Of a DNA stretch of 27,097 nucleotides, positions 14,966 through 22,407 are shown in pieces. The notes under the pieces are model-generated. The model was given only the letters and a program-made list of their open reading frames with translations, was not told the DNA's origin and did not search any database. Within the stretch, counting starts at the first letter, position 1, and the number at the start of each line of letters is the position of its first letter. The position numbers were made by a program, and so were the translations under genes. Source of the stretch: a virus; IMG/VR virus record IMGVR_UViG_3300045912_000962, positions 1-27,097 of that record; one strand, written 5' to 3'.

Positions 14966-15439
14966 CGAGGCCTCCGTTTCGCTGGAAAGTGCGGTCAGCC
15001 CGCGCAGGGCGGGGTCGTTGGTGAGCGCCGCGCGCAGGATGCGCACGACGCGGCCGTCCTTGGTGTGGTGGAACACCGGGCTGATGCCCCAGTAGGCGCG
15101 GTCGGCGAGCAGCGCCCGGCCGGCCGAGGTCCAGTCGACCCTGGCCCAGATCCCGTCTGCGCGCGCCTCCATCGCGACGATGTAGCCCTTTGCGGGAGCC
15201 GGCAGGCCCTGCTTGGCGGCAAGATCGGTCGCGTGGTTCTCGTCGACGACGATGCGCGCCTTGTAGTCCATCGAGGCGGCCACGATCGCCGCGAGATCGG
15301 CCGCCGCGTAGGGCCCGCGGCCGTCGTAGGTCTCGACCCGCCCGGCCGGCAGCAGGTGGATCCACTCGGGGATCCCGGCGCCGTCGGGCAGGGCATTGGC
15401 GGCGCCAAGCGCCACGAGAGGGACATCGTGCAGCGTCAT
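14384..15439 (-). CDS. I: Prohead protease, Mu gpI-like (gp32), with scaffold region
   Basis: The 351-aa protein is a Mu I-family capsid maturation protease fused to a scaffold. The N-terminal half carries the likely catalytic H69 ('VDENHATDLAAKQG'), S120 ('WGISPVFHH') and the conserved 'ALTNDPAL' (139-146). The second half is helical and coiled-coil-like and is the scaffold. In Mu, internal initiation gives the separate scaffold Z, and the signal for that is present here too. The ATG at 15439 has a poor ribosome site (gagagtggcggc). The 3' end overlaps the decoration-like gene by one base (TGATG). Confidence 0.88.
   Translation of the reverse strand: MTLHDVPLVALGAANALPDGAGIPEWIHLLPAGRVETYDGRGPYAAADLAAIVAASMDYKARIVVDENHATDLAAKQGLPAPAKGYIVAMEARADGIWARVDWTSAGRALLADRAYWGISPVFHHTKDGRVVRILRAALTNDPALRGLTALSSETEASMVDMKKLARALDLAEDADEEAILAAIARMKEKSAETMPAETLAELGRIFGVEGDATAVLAAAKLAKAAGGSAQDLATQLAAVRSELDALKSAALRAASEAYVDQALREGRAGVNAGNRDELVALHMEHPAVVEKLIGAAPRLAGDLARRAAAPPPKAGEVALTEEQLAVAAALGIAAKDYATTLAAERNGETA
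14971..14975 (-). promoter_or_regulatory. Internal ribosome binding site for scaffold Z
   Basis: GGAGG lies 5 nt before an in-frame ATG (14965) inside the protease gene. It is stronger than the site of the protease itself, which fits the excess of scaffold over protease needed for head assembly. Confidence 0.7.
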
Positions 15440-15470
15440 GCCGCCACTCTCGCCGCGGCGGGCTCGCGCG

Positions 15471-15493
15471 AACACCCGCAAGGGTTTGCGGGG
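15471..15493 (-). promoter_or_regulatory. Dyad element B, candidate late (head) control site
   Basis: This is the second copy of the CCCGCAA-N4-TTGCGGG element (dyad 15475-15492), in the 138-bp gap between G and I. It matches copy A (24547-24569) at 22 of 23 positions, with the one mismatch in the central spacer. The dyad end is 35 nt from the ATG of I. Mu's late promoter PI has this same position. Both copies are followed downstream by GCCGCGGCG, but at different spacing. Confidence 0.55.
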
Positions 15494-15577
15494 GCACGGC
15501 AGCGGGACGGGCGACGGAAGACATTCCGAGCCTGCCCGCGACAGGCGCCCGGCGTCAAGGCCGCAGCTGGCCGGCCG

Positions 15578-16072
15578 TCAGGAACCGGCGATGTCGGCGA
15601 TCCAGTCCGCGGTGATTTCGAGGATCTCCGCCTCGTCTTCGGCCGAGAGCCCCAGGAACGGCCGGGCCGGGATCGGCCCCCAGGGGATCGGCGCGCCGCG
15701 GCGCGTCTGCCCGAAGGCGCCGCGCGCCGCGCCGAACTGCATGACCGCGGCATAGATGCGGTTCGACCCGACCGCCACGCTGTCGCGGCCGCTCTCGGCG
15801 AAGATCTGCGTCGATAGCGCCCTCGACGGACCGTAGAGCGGCCGGGGGTCGACGCGGTTCGACCTGCGCGCGCCGTAGCGGGCCAGCGTCGTCGGCGACT
15901 TCGACGCCCATCGGCTGCCGTCGGGCGCCGTTCCGGTCGGAAACCGCTCCCTGGTCGAGTCGACCAGGTACTGGCCGATCTGCCGCATCACGGGCGTCAG
16001 GTCGTCGAGCAGTGCGGCGAGCCTGTCGAGGGCGGGACCCACGCGGTCTTCCTTGAGTTCGATGGTGATCAT
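15578..16072 (-). CDS. G: Virion morphogenesis protein, Mu gpG-like (gp31)
   Basis: The 164-aa protein matches the Mu G / phage virion morphogenesis family: 'MITIELKEDRVGPALDRLAALLDDLTPVMRQIGQYLVDSTRERFPTG' in form, then 'PDGSRWASKSPTTLARYG' and a C-terminal 'GPIPARPFLGLSAEDEAEI'. In Mu it has been linked to head-tail joining or tail completion. ATG 16072 is chosen since GGAG lies 8 nt upstream; an ATG two codons earlier (16078) is too close to that site. The 139-bp gap upstream (16073-16211) has no gene or clear signal. Confidence 0.85.
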   Translation of the reverse strand: MITIELKEDRVGPALDRLAALLDDLTPVMRQIGQYLVDSTRERFPTGTAPDGSRWASKSPTTLARYGARRSNRVDPRPLYGPSRALSTQIFAESGRDSVAVGSNRIYAAVMQFGAARGAFGQTRRGAPIPWGPIPARPFLGLSAEDEAEILEITADWIADIAGS

Positions 16073-16211
16073 GCCCATATCTCCGGTGAAGGCGCTGCGG
16101 CAAAGTCTCCCGGCATTCGCTGAGGACCGGCCTGGGGTCCGAAGGTTCCGTCGGTGGTCAGGGGAGCCCACCGCGCAGCGTCCGCGGGGCGGTCCAGGTG
16201 CCGCCCCTTCT

Positions 16212-17405
16212 TCATTCCGGGGCAGGATTGCCGCGGCGGCGCGTGCGCAGCAGACGTCCGACCTCTGCATCCTTCAGCGCCGCCTTGCGCGAAAGCCGCC
16301 GGAAGCTCGTGACGAAGAGACCCTTGCCGCTCAGCGTCGCCTTCACGATGAGCACGTATCCGCCGGCGGCTTCCGTCGTCTCGTCGAGCACGTAGATCAG
16401 GCTGCGCCGCTGGGTCCGGGGGTCGGTGTCGACGAAGCTCGCGGTTGCCTGTTCGACGACCCGCTGCGCCTCGGCGTACTCCGCGGCGGTGATCTCCGGG
16501 TGACTGCGTGCCTGCTTGCCGGCGGTCTCGGCCGAGAGGTCCGCGACCGTCTTCGTCGCCCCGATCCGGGCCGCGTCGGCCTCGGGGAGCCTGACGAGCG
16601 GCCAGGATCCCCGGGGCGCCGCCAACCAGGCCTCGAAGAGGCTCGATCGCAGCCACTCCTGGATCAGGTCGACCGAGGGCCTCGGCGGGAGCAGGTCGAG
16701 CTTCGGCCGGAGCGTCAGGATCGCGTCGGTTGCGGTCGCGCCGGGCGCGTAGTCCCATCCGCGGTCGATGCCCCTCGGGGCGCCCGTCCGCGGATCGGTC
16801 TGCTGCCAGTTCTCCGGCAGCCTGCGGTCCGGATCCCCGCCGAGGCGGCGCGCGGTGCGGAGGTTCCTCGCGCCGACGATGTAGCAGCTGCACCCCCAGC
16901 CGTTCGGCGGCGCGTGGGTCTGCCAGAAGGGATGGTCGGGCGGAAGCACCAGACCGTTCCACGACAGGTGGATCTCGCGCGGCTCCCGCGAGCCGCCATG
17001 GCGGTAGACCCAGAACGCGAACCCGCCCTCCACCAGCTGCGCCATGCGGCCGGCCGCGTAGCTCGTCGCGAGATTGGTGCGGTAGATCACCCGGGTCCGC
17101 CAGGCCTCGCCGCGCTTCGTCCCCTCGCCGGTCCAGCCGTGCCAGCCGCGCTCCTCGACGATCCGCCGGAAGTCGCGGCGGAACTCCTCGAGGCTCGTGC
17201 CTTCGGCCACCGCCCGGTCGACGGCTGCGGCGAGATCGGCGAGCAGGTCGGCCTTCATCGCGCCGGCGACCATGAAGGCACGGTCGTGCGCGCTGCGGCT
17301 GATGTCGTCCCAGCGCCGCGTCGGCACGAGGTTTCCGAGCCTGAGGCGGAACGCCGCCACCTGCTCGGCGAAGGGCTTGCGGAAGGTGGCGGCGAGATCG
17401 GCCAT
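16212..17405 (-). CDS. F: Minor head protein F (Mu gp30-like) with C-terminal nuclease-like domain
   Basis: The 397-aa protein has the Mu F head-morphogenesis domain in its first two-thirds: 'EFRRDFRRIVEERGW', 'RVIYRTNLATSYAAGRMAQ' (106-123) and 'HPFWQTHAPPNGWGCSCYI' (158-176), the usual signature. It joins portal and capsid and is injected or structural in Mu relatives. Beyond about residue 280 an extra domain ('RRSLIYVLDETTEAAGGYVL ... KGLFVTSFRRL') resembles the phage barnase/EndoU-ColicinE5-RelE-like nuclease domains (PBECR) often fused to Mu F proteins. The ribosome site before ATG 17405 is weak. Confidence 0.88.
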   Translation of the reverse strand: MADLAATFRKPFAEQVAAFRLRLGNLVPTRRWDDISRSAHDRAFMVAGAMKADLLADLAAAVDRAVAEGTSLEEFRRDFRRIVEERGWHGWTGEGTKRGEAWRTRVIYRTNLATSYAAGRMAQLVEGGFAFWVYRHGGSREPREIHLSWNGLVLPPDHPFWQTHAPPNGWGCSCYIVGARNLRTARRLGGDPDRRLPENWQQTDPRTGAPRGIDRGWDYAPGATATDAILTLRPKLDLLPPRPSVDLIQEWLRSSLFEAWLAAPRGSWPLVRLPEADAARIGATKTVADLSAETAGKQARSHPEITAAEYAEAQRVVEQATASFVDTDPRTQRRSLIYVLDETTEAAGGYVLIVKATLSGKGLFVTSFRRLSRKAALKDAEVGRLLRTRRRGNPAPE

Positions 17406-17414
17406 CCCGGCGGC

Positions 17415-17804
17415 TCACATGCCGACCGCCTCGAGGGGGTAGATCAGCACCCGCAGGGTCTCGCCCTCCGGGACAATCGCCTCCGGCGGCTCCGCGATCA
17501 GTCCCTCGGGGACGTGGACCACGATCCTGTCCGGCGAGCTGCCGCCGCGGATCGGCCCCGGCACGTTGACGAAGAGCTCGATGCGCACCGAGACCCCGGC
17601 GATCTCGAGCACGGCCTCGTGGTAGCTGTTGTGGCGCTCGTCGTTGCGGAACACGAGCTCGGCCACTGCGCCTGGGGCGTCCGTCGGACCGAGCCGCGCG
17701 AAGGCCGCATCGTCGCGACCCCAGCGGACGGTGTCGCCTCCGGCGGCCGGCGGCGCGAGCACGGCAACCGCCAGCATCGCCGCGGCAAGAGGCAGGGCCC
17801 TCAT
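17415..17804 (-). CDS. Secreted protein of unknown function between portal and F
   Basis: The 129-aa product begins with a signal peptide (MRALPLAAAMLAVAVLAPPAAGG), so the mature protein of about 105 aa should be periplasmic or outer-surface. The rest is beta-rich, with 'AVAELVFRNDERHNSYHEAVLEI' and 'LRVLIYPLEAV', and no cysteine. The start overlaps the portal stop as ATGA and it ends 9 nt before F. An exported protein inside the head operon does not fit capsid building. It may be an accessory (moron-like) gene, for example for superinfection exclusion, but nothing in the sequence proves this. Confidence 0.7.
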   Translation of the reverse strand: MRALPLAAAMLAVAVLAPPAAGGDTVRWGRDDAAFARLGPTDAPGAVAELVFRNDERHNSYHEAVLEIAGVSVRIELFVNVPGPIRGGSSPDRIVVHVPEGLIAEPPEAIVPEGETLRVLIYPLEAVGM

Positions 17805-19468
17805 GCGCTGTCCTCCTCGGCCGCCGCGCGCCCTCCCGCATGGGCGGCCAGGAGCGCCATGGCGAAGACCTGGCCGAGCGATCGGGCGTCGAGCGCCGGG
17901 AACCCTTCGCGGATGAGCGCGGCGAGTTCGTCGAAGTCCCGCGCGGCGTCCACCATCGCCTCGATGCGCCCGATCAGCTCCTCGACGGCGGGTGCCGCCT
18001 CCCGCTCGAGCCGGTCCGTCAGCGCGTCGGTCGCGTCGGCCTGATCGGACCCCCCGTTTTTTTCGCTCAGGAGGGCCGACTCGGTCGGGGGGGCACCCTC
18101 GACCCGCCCGAGACCCGGACCCCGTTTAAAATCGCCGGAAACCCGTTTAATGGACGGATCCGCGGCCCCGCCCTCGCCCGCGTCAGTGTCGGCGGACCCG
18201 TCTGCAGCCTCGACGGGCGCCGATCCGGTCAGGATCTCCTCCTCTCCGTCCGGCCTGGCGAGCCCGAGCTTGTCGCGCATCTCGGCCTGCGACACCCGCA
18301 GCCCCAGGGGCACGAGGCGGGCCACCGCGTCGACGGTCGCCTTGACATCCTCTTCCTGCGGCCTGCCGATCCGCAGCCGCGGCGGCTTCACGCCCGGTCC
18401 GTGTTCGAGCTGCATCCAGACCGCGATCAGGTCGCGGTTCAGGATCGCCTCGAGCCTGCGGGCGTCGGCCCGCTCGATGTCTTCCTGGACCTGCCGGTGC
18501 TCGCGCGCGGAGCCCAGGCCGCCGACCACGGCGTCGGTCGTGGCGGTCTGACCGAGGACCGCTTTCGAGATCTGCCGGTCGAGCCAGTCGGCGCGCTTCT
18601 CGTAGAGCTCGGTCGTCGCCCCGGCCGAACGCGCCTCGACGAACTCGATCATCATCGACTGCGGGATGATCGCCGCGCAGTCGCCGGCGATGTTGGCGAC
18701 GGCGGTGAAGAGCGTGTCCTTGTCGGCCTCGCTTGCCTCGGGACCGTAACGGCCGACCCGCAGCGGCTGGCCGTAGGTCTGCGTGAAGATCGCCCAGTCG
18801 CGCTGGGTGTAGGCCTTGAACATCCAGGCCCACGCGGCGGCCCTGGCCAGGCCCGATCGCAGCCCCAGGCCGGACTTCGCCTTCATCTCGGCGAAGATGA
18901 ACTTGCCTCCCGGCAGCGGCAGCTCCGCGCCGTTGTCGTCGAGAAGCCGCGGTGTCCTGAGGTCGGATCTATCGAAGCGGAACCAGCGCGGGTCGCGCCA
19001 TTCCAGGCGCTCCGGCATCCATTGGCCGGAGGACGTGTCCCAGACGATCTCGGTGAAGCTGTAGCCCTTGCCGATCGCGTCGAGAATGTCGAAGAGCTCC
19101 TCGGCGAGCTCGCCCCGGGTCAGCCATTCCCGGACCTGACCGGCGTGGTCCTCGCCGCGCTGGTCGTCGGTTGCCGCCTCGACGGTGATCTCGAGCTGGC
19201 TGACGTTGCGTTTGCGCGTGCCGAGGACGCCCAGATAGTGCAGGTCGCGTTCCTCGATCGTCTCCGCGAGCCCGAGGTAGCGGACGGGATCGCCCGCGTC
19301 CGCCTCGCGCAGGATCATCGCCAGGCGCACCGGGGTCAGGCCGTCGGCAGGGTAGCCCGTCAGCGGCGACCGGATGCCCGTGATGGATGGGCGCGCGATC
19401 TCTTCCGTCAGGGTCTGGCGGCGGATCGGGTTGCCCCAGCGGTCGAGAAGTTCGGTCCGGCCGGCCAT
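17801..19468 (-). CDS. Portal protein, Mu gp29-like (DUF935)
   Basis: The 555-aa protein matches the Mu gp29/DUF935 portal family. Landmarks are 'PVRYLGLAETIEERDLHYLGVLGTRKRNV' (about 60-90), 'GKGYSFTEIVWD' (about 133-144), and 'QRDWAIFTQTYGQPLRVGRY' with 'ISKAVLGQTATTD' in the stem and crown region. It forms the dodecameric ring through which DNA enters. The C-terminal part (after about residue 410) is a low-complexity acidic/Gly/Ser linker before a final helical region. That linker's DNA is unusually A/T-rich and contains a 7-A run (see findings). The stop overlaps the next ATG. Confidence 0.93.
   Translation of the reverse strand: MAGRTELLDRWGNPIRRQTLTEEIARPSITGIRSPLTGYPADGLTPVRLAMILREADAGDPVRYLGLAETIEERDLHYLGVLGTRKRNVSQLEITVEAATDDQRGEDHAGQVREWLTRGELAEELFDILDAIGKGYSFTEIVWDTSSGQWMPERLEWRDPRWFRFDRSDLRTPRLLDDNGAELPLPGGKFIFAEMKAKSGLGLRSGLARAAAWAWMFKAYTQRDWAIFTQTYGQPLRVGRYGPEASEADKDTLFTAVANIAGDCAAIIPQSMMIEFVEARSAGATTELYEKRADWLDRQISKAVLGQTATTDAVVGGLGSAREHRQVQEDIERADARRLEAILNRDLIAVWMQLEHGPGVKPPRLRIGRPQEEDVKATVDAVARLVPLGLRVSQAEMRDKLGLARPDGEEEILTGSAPVEAADGSADTDAGEGGAADPSIKRVSGDFKRGPGLGRVEGAPPTESALLSEKNGGSDQADATDALTDRLEREAAPAVEELIGRIEAMVDAARDFDELAALIREGFPALDARSLGQVFAMALLAAHAGGRAAAEEDSA
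18056..18062 (-). other. A-AAA-AAC slippery heptamer inside portal gene
   Basis: In the portal frame the codons are GAA AAA AAC (E469 K470 N471), which is an X-XXY-YYZ site, followed immediately by six Gs. The -1 frame is open from here to the ATG of the next gene and continues in that gene's frame. No known case in this family was recalled, so frameshifting here is speculative. Confidence 0.3.
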
Positions 19469-20896
19469 CTAGAGCCCCCCCCTGATTGCCGCGCCGAGCG
19501 GCGGGCGGTAGAGGCCGCGCCCCTCGCGCTCGGCCGACATCGAGAGACGGCCCGGCTCCCTGGCCGTGCCGAACGGCGCCGCGCCCCGGTATTCGTAGGG
19601 CTGATAGGCCGTGCGGGCGGCGGAGGCGGCGAGGGCTGCGGCCCAGAACCGGTCGGCATGGCCGTCGGTGTCGCCGTCGGCCACGAGGCGGCGCTGTCCC
19701 GTCGGGCCGACGCGGCTCCTCACCGCATGGAGATCCGCGCGCAGGACGGGATCTCCGGCCGGGATCCGGATCCGCCTGTCCTGGAACCGCTCCTTGAGCT
19801 CCGTCGCGAGGTCGAGCTTGGCTGCCGGCGAGAACAGGACGCCTTCCACCCGCGCCGTACCGTGCCGCCGGCGCGCGTCCTCTACGGGCTTCTCGCCCAT
19901 GCCGGTCTGGTCCATCGCGCAGCGGACCACCCGGTAGCGCGCGAACACCTCGTCGAGCAGCGCATCCTGTTCGGCGAAGGTGATCCTGCGGCGAGCGACG
20001 ATCTCGCGCGTCCAGAGAACGTCGCCGACGAGTTCCAGGACCCAGATGACGAAGAGGTCGTTGCGCGCGGCGATGTCGACGCCGACAAAGCAGTGCCCGC
20101 CCAGGTAGCCTTCGGGATCGCCCGCCGCCGGGCTCTCGACGGCGCCGATGAGGTCGTAATCGAGCCAGGCCGCAGCCTCGTCGAGCCACTTCAGCTCGTA
20201 CTCCTGGGCCCAGGCGTCCTCGTCCGCCATGCCGGCGCGGAGCATCCCGATGTCACGGTCGAGGCCCTGCCGGACGGCCTCGTGGATGTCGATGACATGG
20301 CGCGACCAGACCGAGTTCTCCGCCGTCATCAGCTCGTAGAACTTGTTGCCCTTGCCGTTCGGCGTGGAGATCACCCGCAGCTTCTGGCCGCCCTTCGAGA
20401 TCACCGGGAACAGCGCGGCCCAGATCTGGCGGCTCTGCTGGTGGAACGCGAACTCGTCGAGGATCACGTTTGCCGAGAATCCGCGCGCGGTATCGGGGTT
20501 CGCCGGCAGCGCGGTGATCCGGCTGCCGTTCGGAAAGGCGACCTCGAGCGCCTTGTAGACGGCGTCCGGGCCGCGTTCCCGCGGCGATCTGAACTCGGCC
20601 TCCTCGAAGCGCGGCTCGCCGCCCTTCACGAGGGTGTTGTAGACCTCGTAAAACGCCTTCGTGAAGGGCTTCACAACCTCGGTCATCGCCTCGGCGGCCT
20701 GGCGCTCTCCGCGCGACAGGATCACCCAGCGCACCCGCCGGTCCTCGGCCCAGGCGCGGAAGCAGTCGTCCACGCACTCGCCGCAGGTCGTGAAGGTCTT
20801 GCCGGTCTGGCGGGCGAACATGCCGATCTTGAAGCGGCTGCTGTCCTCGATCCAGGCGCGCTGGTAGGGCAGGAAGCTGACGACCGGCGCGATCAC
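19469..20896 (-). CDS. terL: Large terminase subunit, Mu gp28-like
   Basis: The 475-aa ATPase/nuclease pumps and cuts DNA at the portal. The start is a GTG (overlapping the previous stop) leading into 'FLPYQRAWIEDSSRFKIGMF', the classic Mu-type N-terminus. The Walker A-like ARQTGKT is at 28-34, Walker B VILDEF at 144-149, and the coupling motif STPNG at 177-181. The nuclease domain begins with 'FVGVDIAARNDLF' (acid D275), continues with 'CAMDQTGMGE' (D330) and has a final 'DTDGHADRFWAAALA'. Length and motif order are normal for the family. It stops with TAG directly before the portal ATG. Confidence 0.93.
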   Translation of the reverse strand: MIAPVVSFLPYQRAWIEDSSRFKIGMFARQTGKTFTTCGECVDDCFRAWAEDRRVRWVILSRGERQAAEAMTEVVKPFTKAFYEVYNTLVKGGEPRFEEAEFRSPRERGPDAVYKALEVAFPNGSRITALPANPDTARGFSANVILDEFAFHQQSRQIWAALFPVISKGGQKLRVISTPNGKGNKFYELMTAENSVWSRHVIDIHEAVRQGLDRDIGMLRAGMADEDAWAQEYELKWLDEAAAWLDYDLIGAVESPAAGDPEGYLGGHCFVGVDIAARNDLFVIWVLELVGDVLWTREIVARRRITFAEQDALLDEVFARYRVVRCAMDQTGMGEKPVEDARRRHGTARVEGVLFSPAAKLDLATELKERFQDRRIRIPAGDPVLRADLHAVRSRVGPTGQRRLVADGDTDGHADRFWAAALAASAARTAYQPYEYRGAAPFGTAREPGRLSMSAEREGRGLYRPPLGAAIRGGL

Positions 20897-21381
20897 GTCA
20901 GCCCCTCGCGTTTCAGCGCCCGAAGGTCGCTCAGCACGGTCGTCGGGGGCACTCCGAGCTCGGCCGCGATCTGGGTCTGGGATCGTCCCGCCCCGAGAAG
21001 CTCGAGCACCCGCGCCCGGCGCGCGGCGAGCTCCGGCGGGACGGCGTTCTTGCGCCTGGGCAGGCCGAGCCTGAGGTAGTCGGCAGAAACGATGTGGAGC
21101 GGCAGGTCCAGCCGGCGCGCGATCGCGGTCGGACCGAGGCCCGAATGCGCGAGCTCGGCCACCTTGTTCCGGCGAACCTCGACCGTGCGCGAGGGCTTCC
21201 GGCCGAAGGTGAACGGCTTCTTCGCGGCCGGGGTGCCGGGGGCGGCCGCGGCGCCCCAGCCGATGCCGGAGCGTCCGCGCGGCACCAGCGTCACCGTCGC
21301 CGGAACGGAGACCGCGCCGTAGGCGGCCGCGATGCGCCGCCGCTCCGCCTCGGAAAGGGGGACCTGTCTCTGCTCCGTCAT
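20893..21381 (-). CDS. Double helix-turn-helix DNA-binding protein
   Basis: The 162-aa protein has two separate helix-turn-helix-like segments in its C-terminal half: 'GLGPTAIARRLDLPLHIV' and 'GRSQTQIAAELGVPPTTVLSDL'. The second is the final 35 residues and looks like a winged or response-regulator-type helix pair. A basic linker (RRKNAVPPELAARRARVLELL) joins them. The N-terminal 60 residues are Pro/Gly/Ala-rich. It sits just before the large terminase, its stop overlapping terL's GTG. It may be a second packaging-site recognition protein or a regulator of the head operon; I cannot decide which. Confidence 0.7.
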   Translation of the reverse strand: MTEQRQVPLSEAERRRIAAAYGAVSVPATVTLVPRGRSGIGWGAAAAPGTPAAKKPFTFGRKPSRTVEVRRNKVAELAHSGLGPTAIARRLDLPLHIVSADYLRLGLPRRKNAVPPELAARRARVLELLGAGRSQTQIAAELGVPPTTVLSDLRALKREGLT

Positions 21382-21572
21382 GGGGGTTCGATCCTCACGA
21401 GGTAGTCGCGCCCGAGGAAGCGGGCGAGCGTGAAGCGCCAGCCGAGGTGCTCGAGGCGCTCGCGCCGGCCGAGCAGCCAGGCGGCGAGATGGCCGAGGCG
21501 CCGCTCGCGCGAGCAGCGATCGGCGAGCAGGACCCGCCGGCCGGTCTCGATGCCGGACGCAGCGCCGGTCAT
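21378..21572 (-). CDS. Small basic protein of unknown function
   Basis: This 64-aa ORF is accepted mainly for its position. It fills the space between DUF3486 and the double-HTH gene exactly, with ATGA overlaps at both ends. It is arginine- and leucine-rich (RRLGHLAAWLLGRRERLEHLGWRF), probably helical and basic. No family is recognised. It could bind nucleic acid or be a terminase accessory protein. Confidence 0.6.
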   Translation of the reverse strand: MTGAASGIETGRRVLLADRCSRERRLGHLAAWLLGRRERLEHLGWRFTLARFLGRDYLVRIEPP

Positions 21573-22105
21573 GCGAAGCCCAGGATGCGGCGGGCGCGGT
21601 CCGCCGCCTCGGCATCGAGATCGCCCTGCGCCACCGCGGCCTCGAGGCGCGCCGACTGCGCCTTCTCGAGGCGCCTGCGCTCGTCCTCGAGGAGCTTCTC
21701 CCGGATGCCCGCAGAGCTCATCAGGTCCTTCAGCATCCGGCTCAGGAAGTGCAGGTCCTTCGCGTCGATCTGCCCTTCTTCCTCCCGGATCGCGCGAATG
21801 AGATGGACGGCCGAGGCGCCGATCATCTGCATGAGCACCCTGTGCAGCTCGCTCTCGGCGTCGATGTCCGTCTCGGCCAGGACGGCCGAGGCGATCGAGA
21901 ACGCATCGCGCTGGTCCTTGAGCAGCTTCGAGAACTCCCCGACGGCGCTCTTGCCGATCCTCAGTTCGAGCCCGTCGGCCGCAAGCCAGGCATTGAGCTC
22001 CTCCGTGACCGCGACGATGTCCCCGAACCCGCGCTCCTCGAGCGCCCTGCGCAGACGGTCGCGAAGCTCACCGGGCACGAGGTCGATCTTCCTCACGGGC
22101 GGCAT
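21569..22105 (-). CDS. Small terminase subunit, Mu gp27-like (DUF3486)
   Basis: The 178-aa protein belongs to DUF3486, the Mu gp27 family considered to be the small terminase. Its N-terminus 'RKIDLVPGELRDRLRRALEERGFGDIVAVTEELNAWL' holds the family's DNA-binding helices. A central 'IGKSAVGEFSKLLKDQRDAF' and a long alpha-helical C-terminus for oligomerisation follow. It would recognise the phage end and pass DNA to the large subunit. The ATG at 22105 follows the previous stop by 2 nt, and its stop overlaps the next ATG. Confidence 0.85.
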   Translation of the reverse strand: MPPVRKIDLVPGELRDRLRRALEERGFGDIVAVTEELNAWLAADGLELRIGKSAVGEFSKLLKDQRDAFSIASAVLAETDIDAESELHRVLMQMIGASAVHLIRAIREEEGQIDAKDLHFLSRMLKDLMSSAGIREKLLEDERRRLEKAQSARLEAAVAQGDLDAEAADRARRILGFA

Positions 22106-22107
22106 GG

Positions 22108-22407
22108 TCAGATCCTCGGCTTGGGACGCTCGATCCCGGGATGCCGGGCGATGCCCTGCGCCACTTCCAGGCCGCGGGCCGTCGCCGTCAGCACCGTCAG
22201 CGTCCCGTGCCGTTCCGCGACGACGAGCCCCTGCTCGGCGAGCCAGGCGATCTCGCCCTCGACCTGGTCGGTCGTGAACACGATTCCCCACTCGTCGAGC
22301 AGCGCCCGCAGCATCTGTCCGTTCGAGGTGTAGCGCGGCGCGTCCTCGAGCAGCTGCAGGATCAGGATGCGGGCGTCGCGCCTGAGGCGCTCGAGGTAGT
22401 CGCTCAT
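22108..22407 (-). CDS. Mu gp26-like winged-helix protein
   Basis: The 99-aa product (ATG 22407; a GTG at 22410 is also possible) matches the gp26-like family found next to gp25 in Mu-like phages. The sequence 'DYLERLRRDARILILQLLEDAP' starts a small winged-helix-like fold, with 'LRALLDEWGIVFTTDQVEGEIAWLAEQGLV' as the recognition region and a short beta wing after it. DNA binding is suggested by fold only. The gene directly precedes the small terminase, so a role in packaging or its control is possible. Confidence 0.75.
   Translation of the reverse strand: MSDYLERLRRDARILILQLLEDAPRYTSNGQMLRALLDEWGIVFTTDQVEGEIAWLAEQGLVVAERHGTLTVLTATARGLEVAQGIARHPGIERPKPRI

Noticed and set aside
16073-16211. Gap between F and G as a promoter region
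   Set aside because: No dyad copy, no promoter-like boxes and no coding frame could be supported in these 139 bp.
16069-17841. 590-codon minus-strand frame over F
   Set aside because: It is an Arg-rich shadow of the F and secreted-protein genes in another frame.
17840-21079. Plus-strand open frame of more than 1,000 codons opposite portal and terminase
   Set aside because: It lies wholly opposite terL, portal and two other real genes and shows no protein-like motif.
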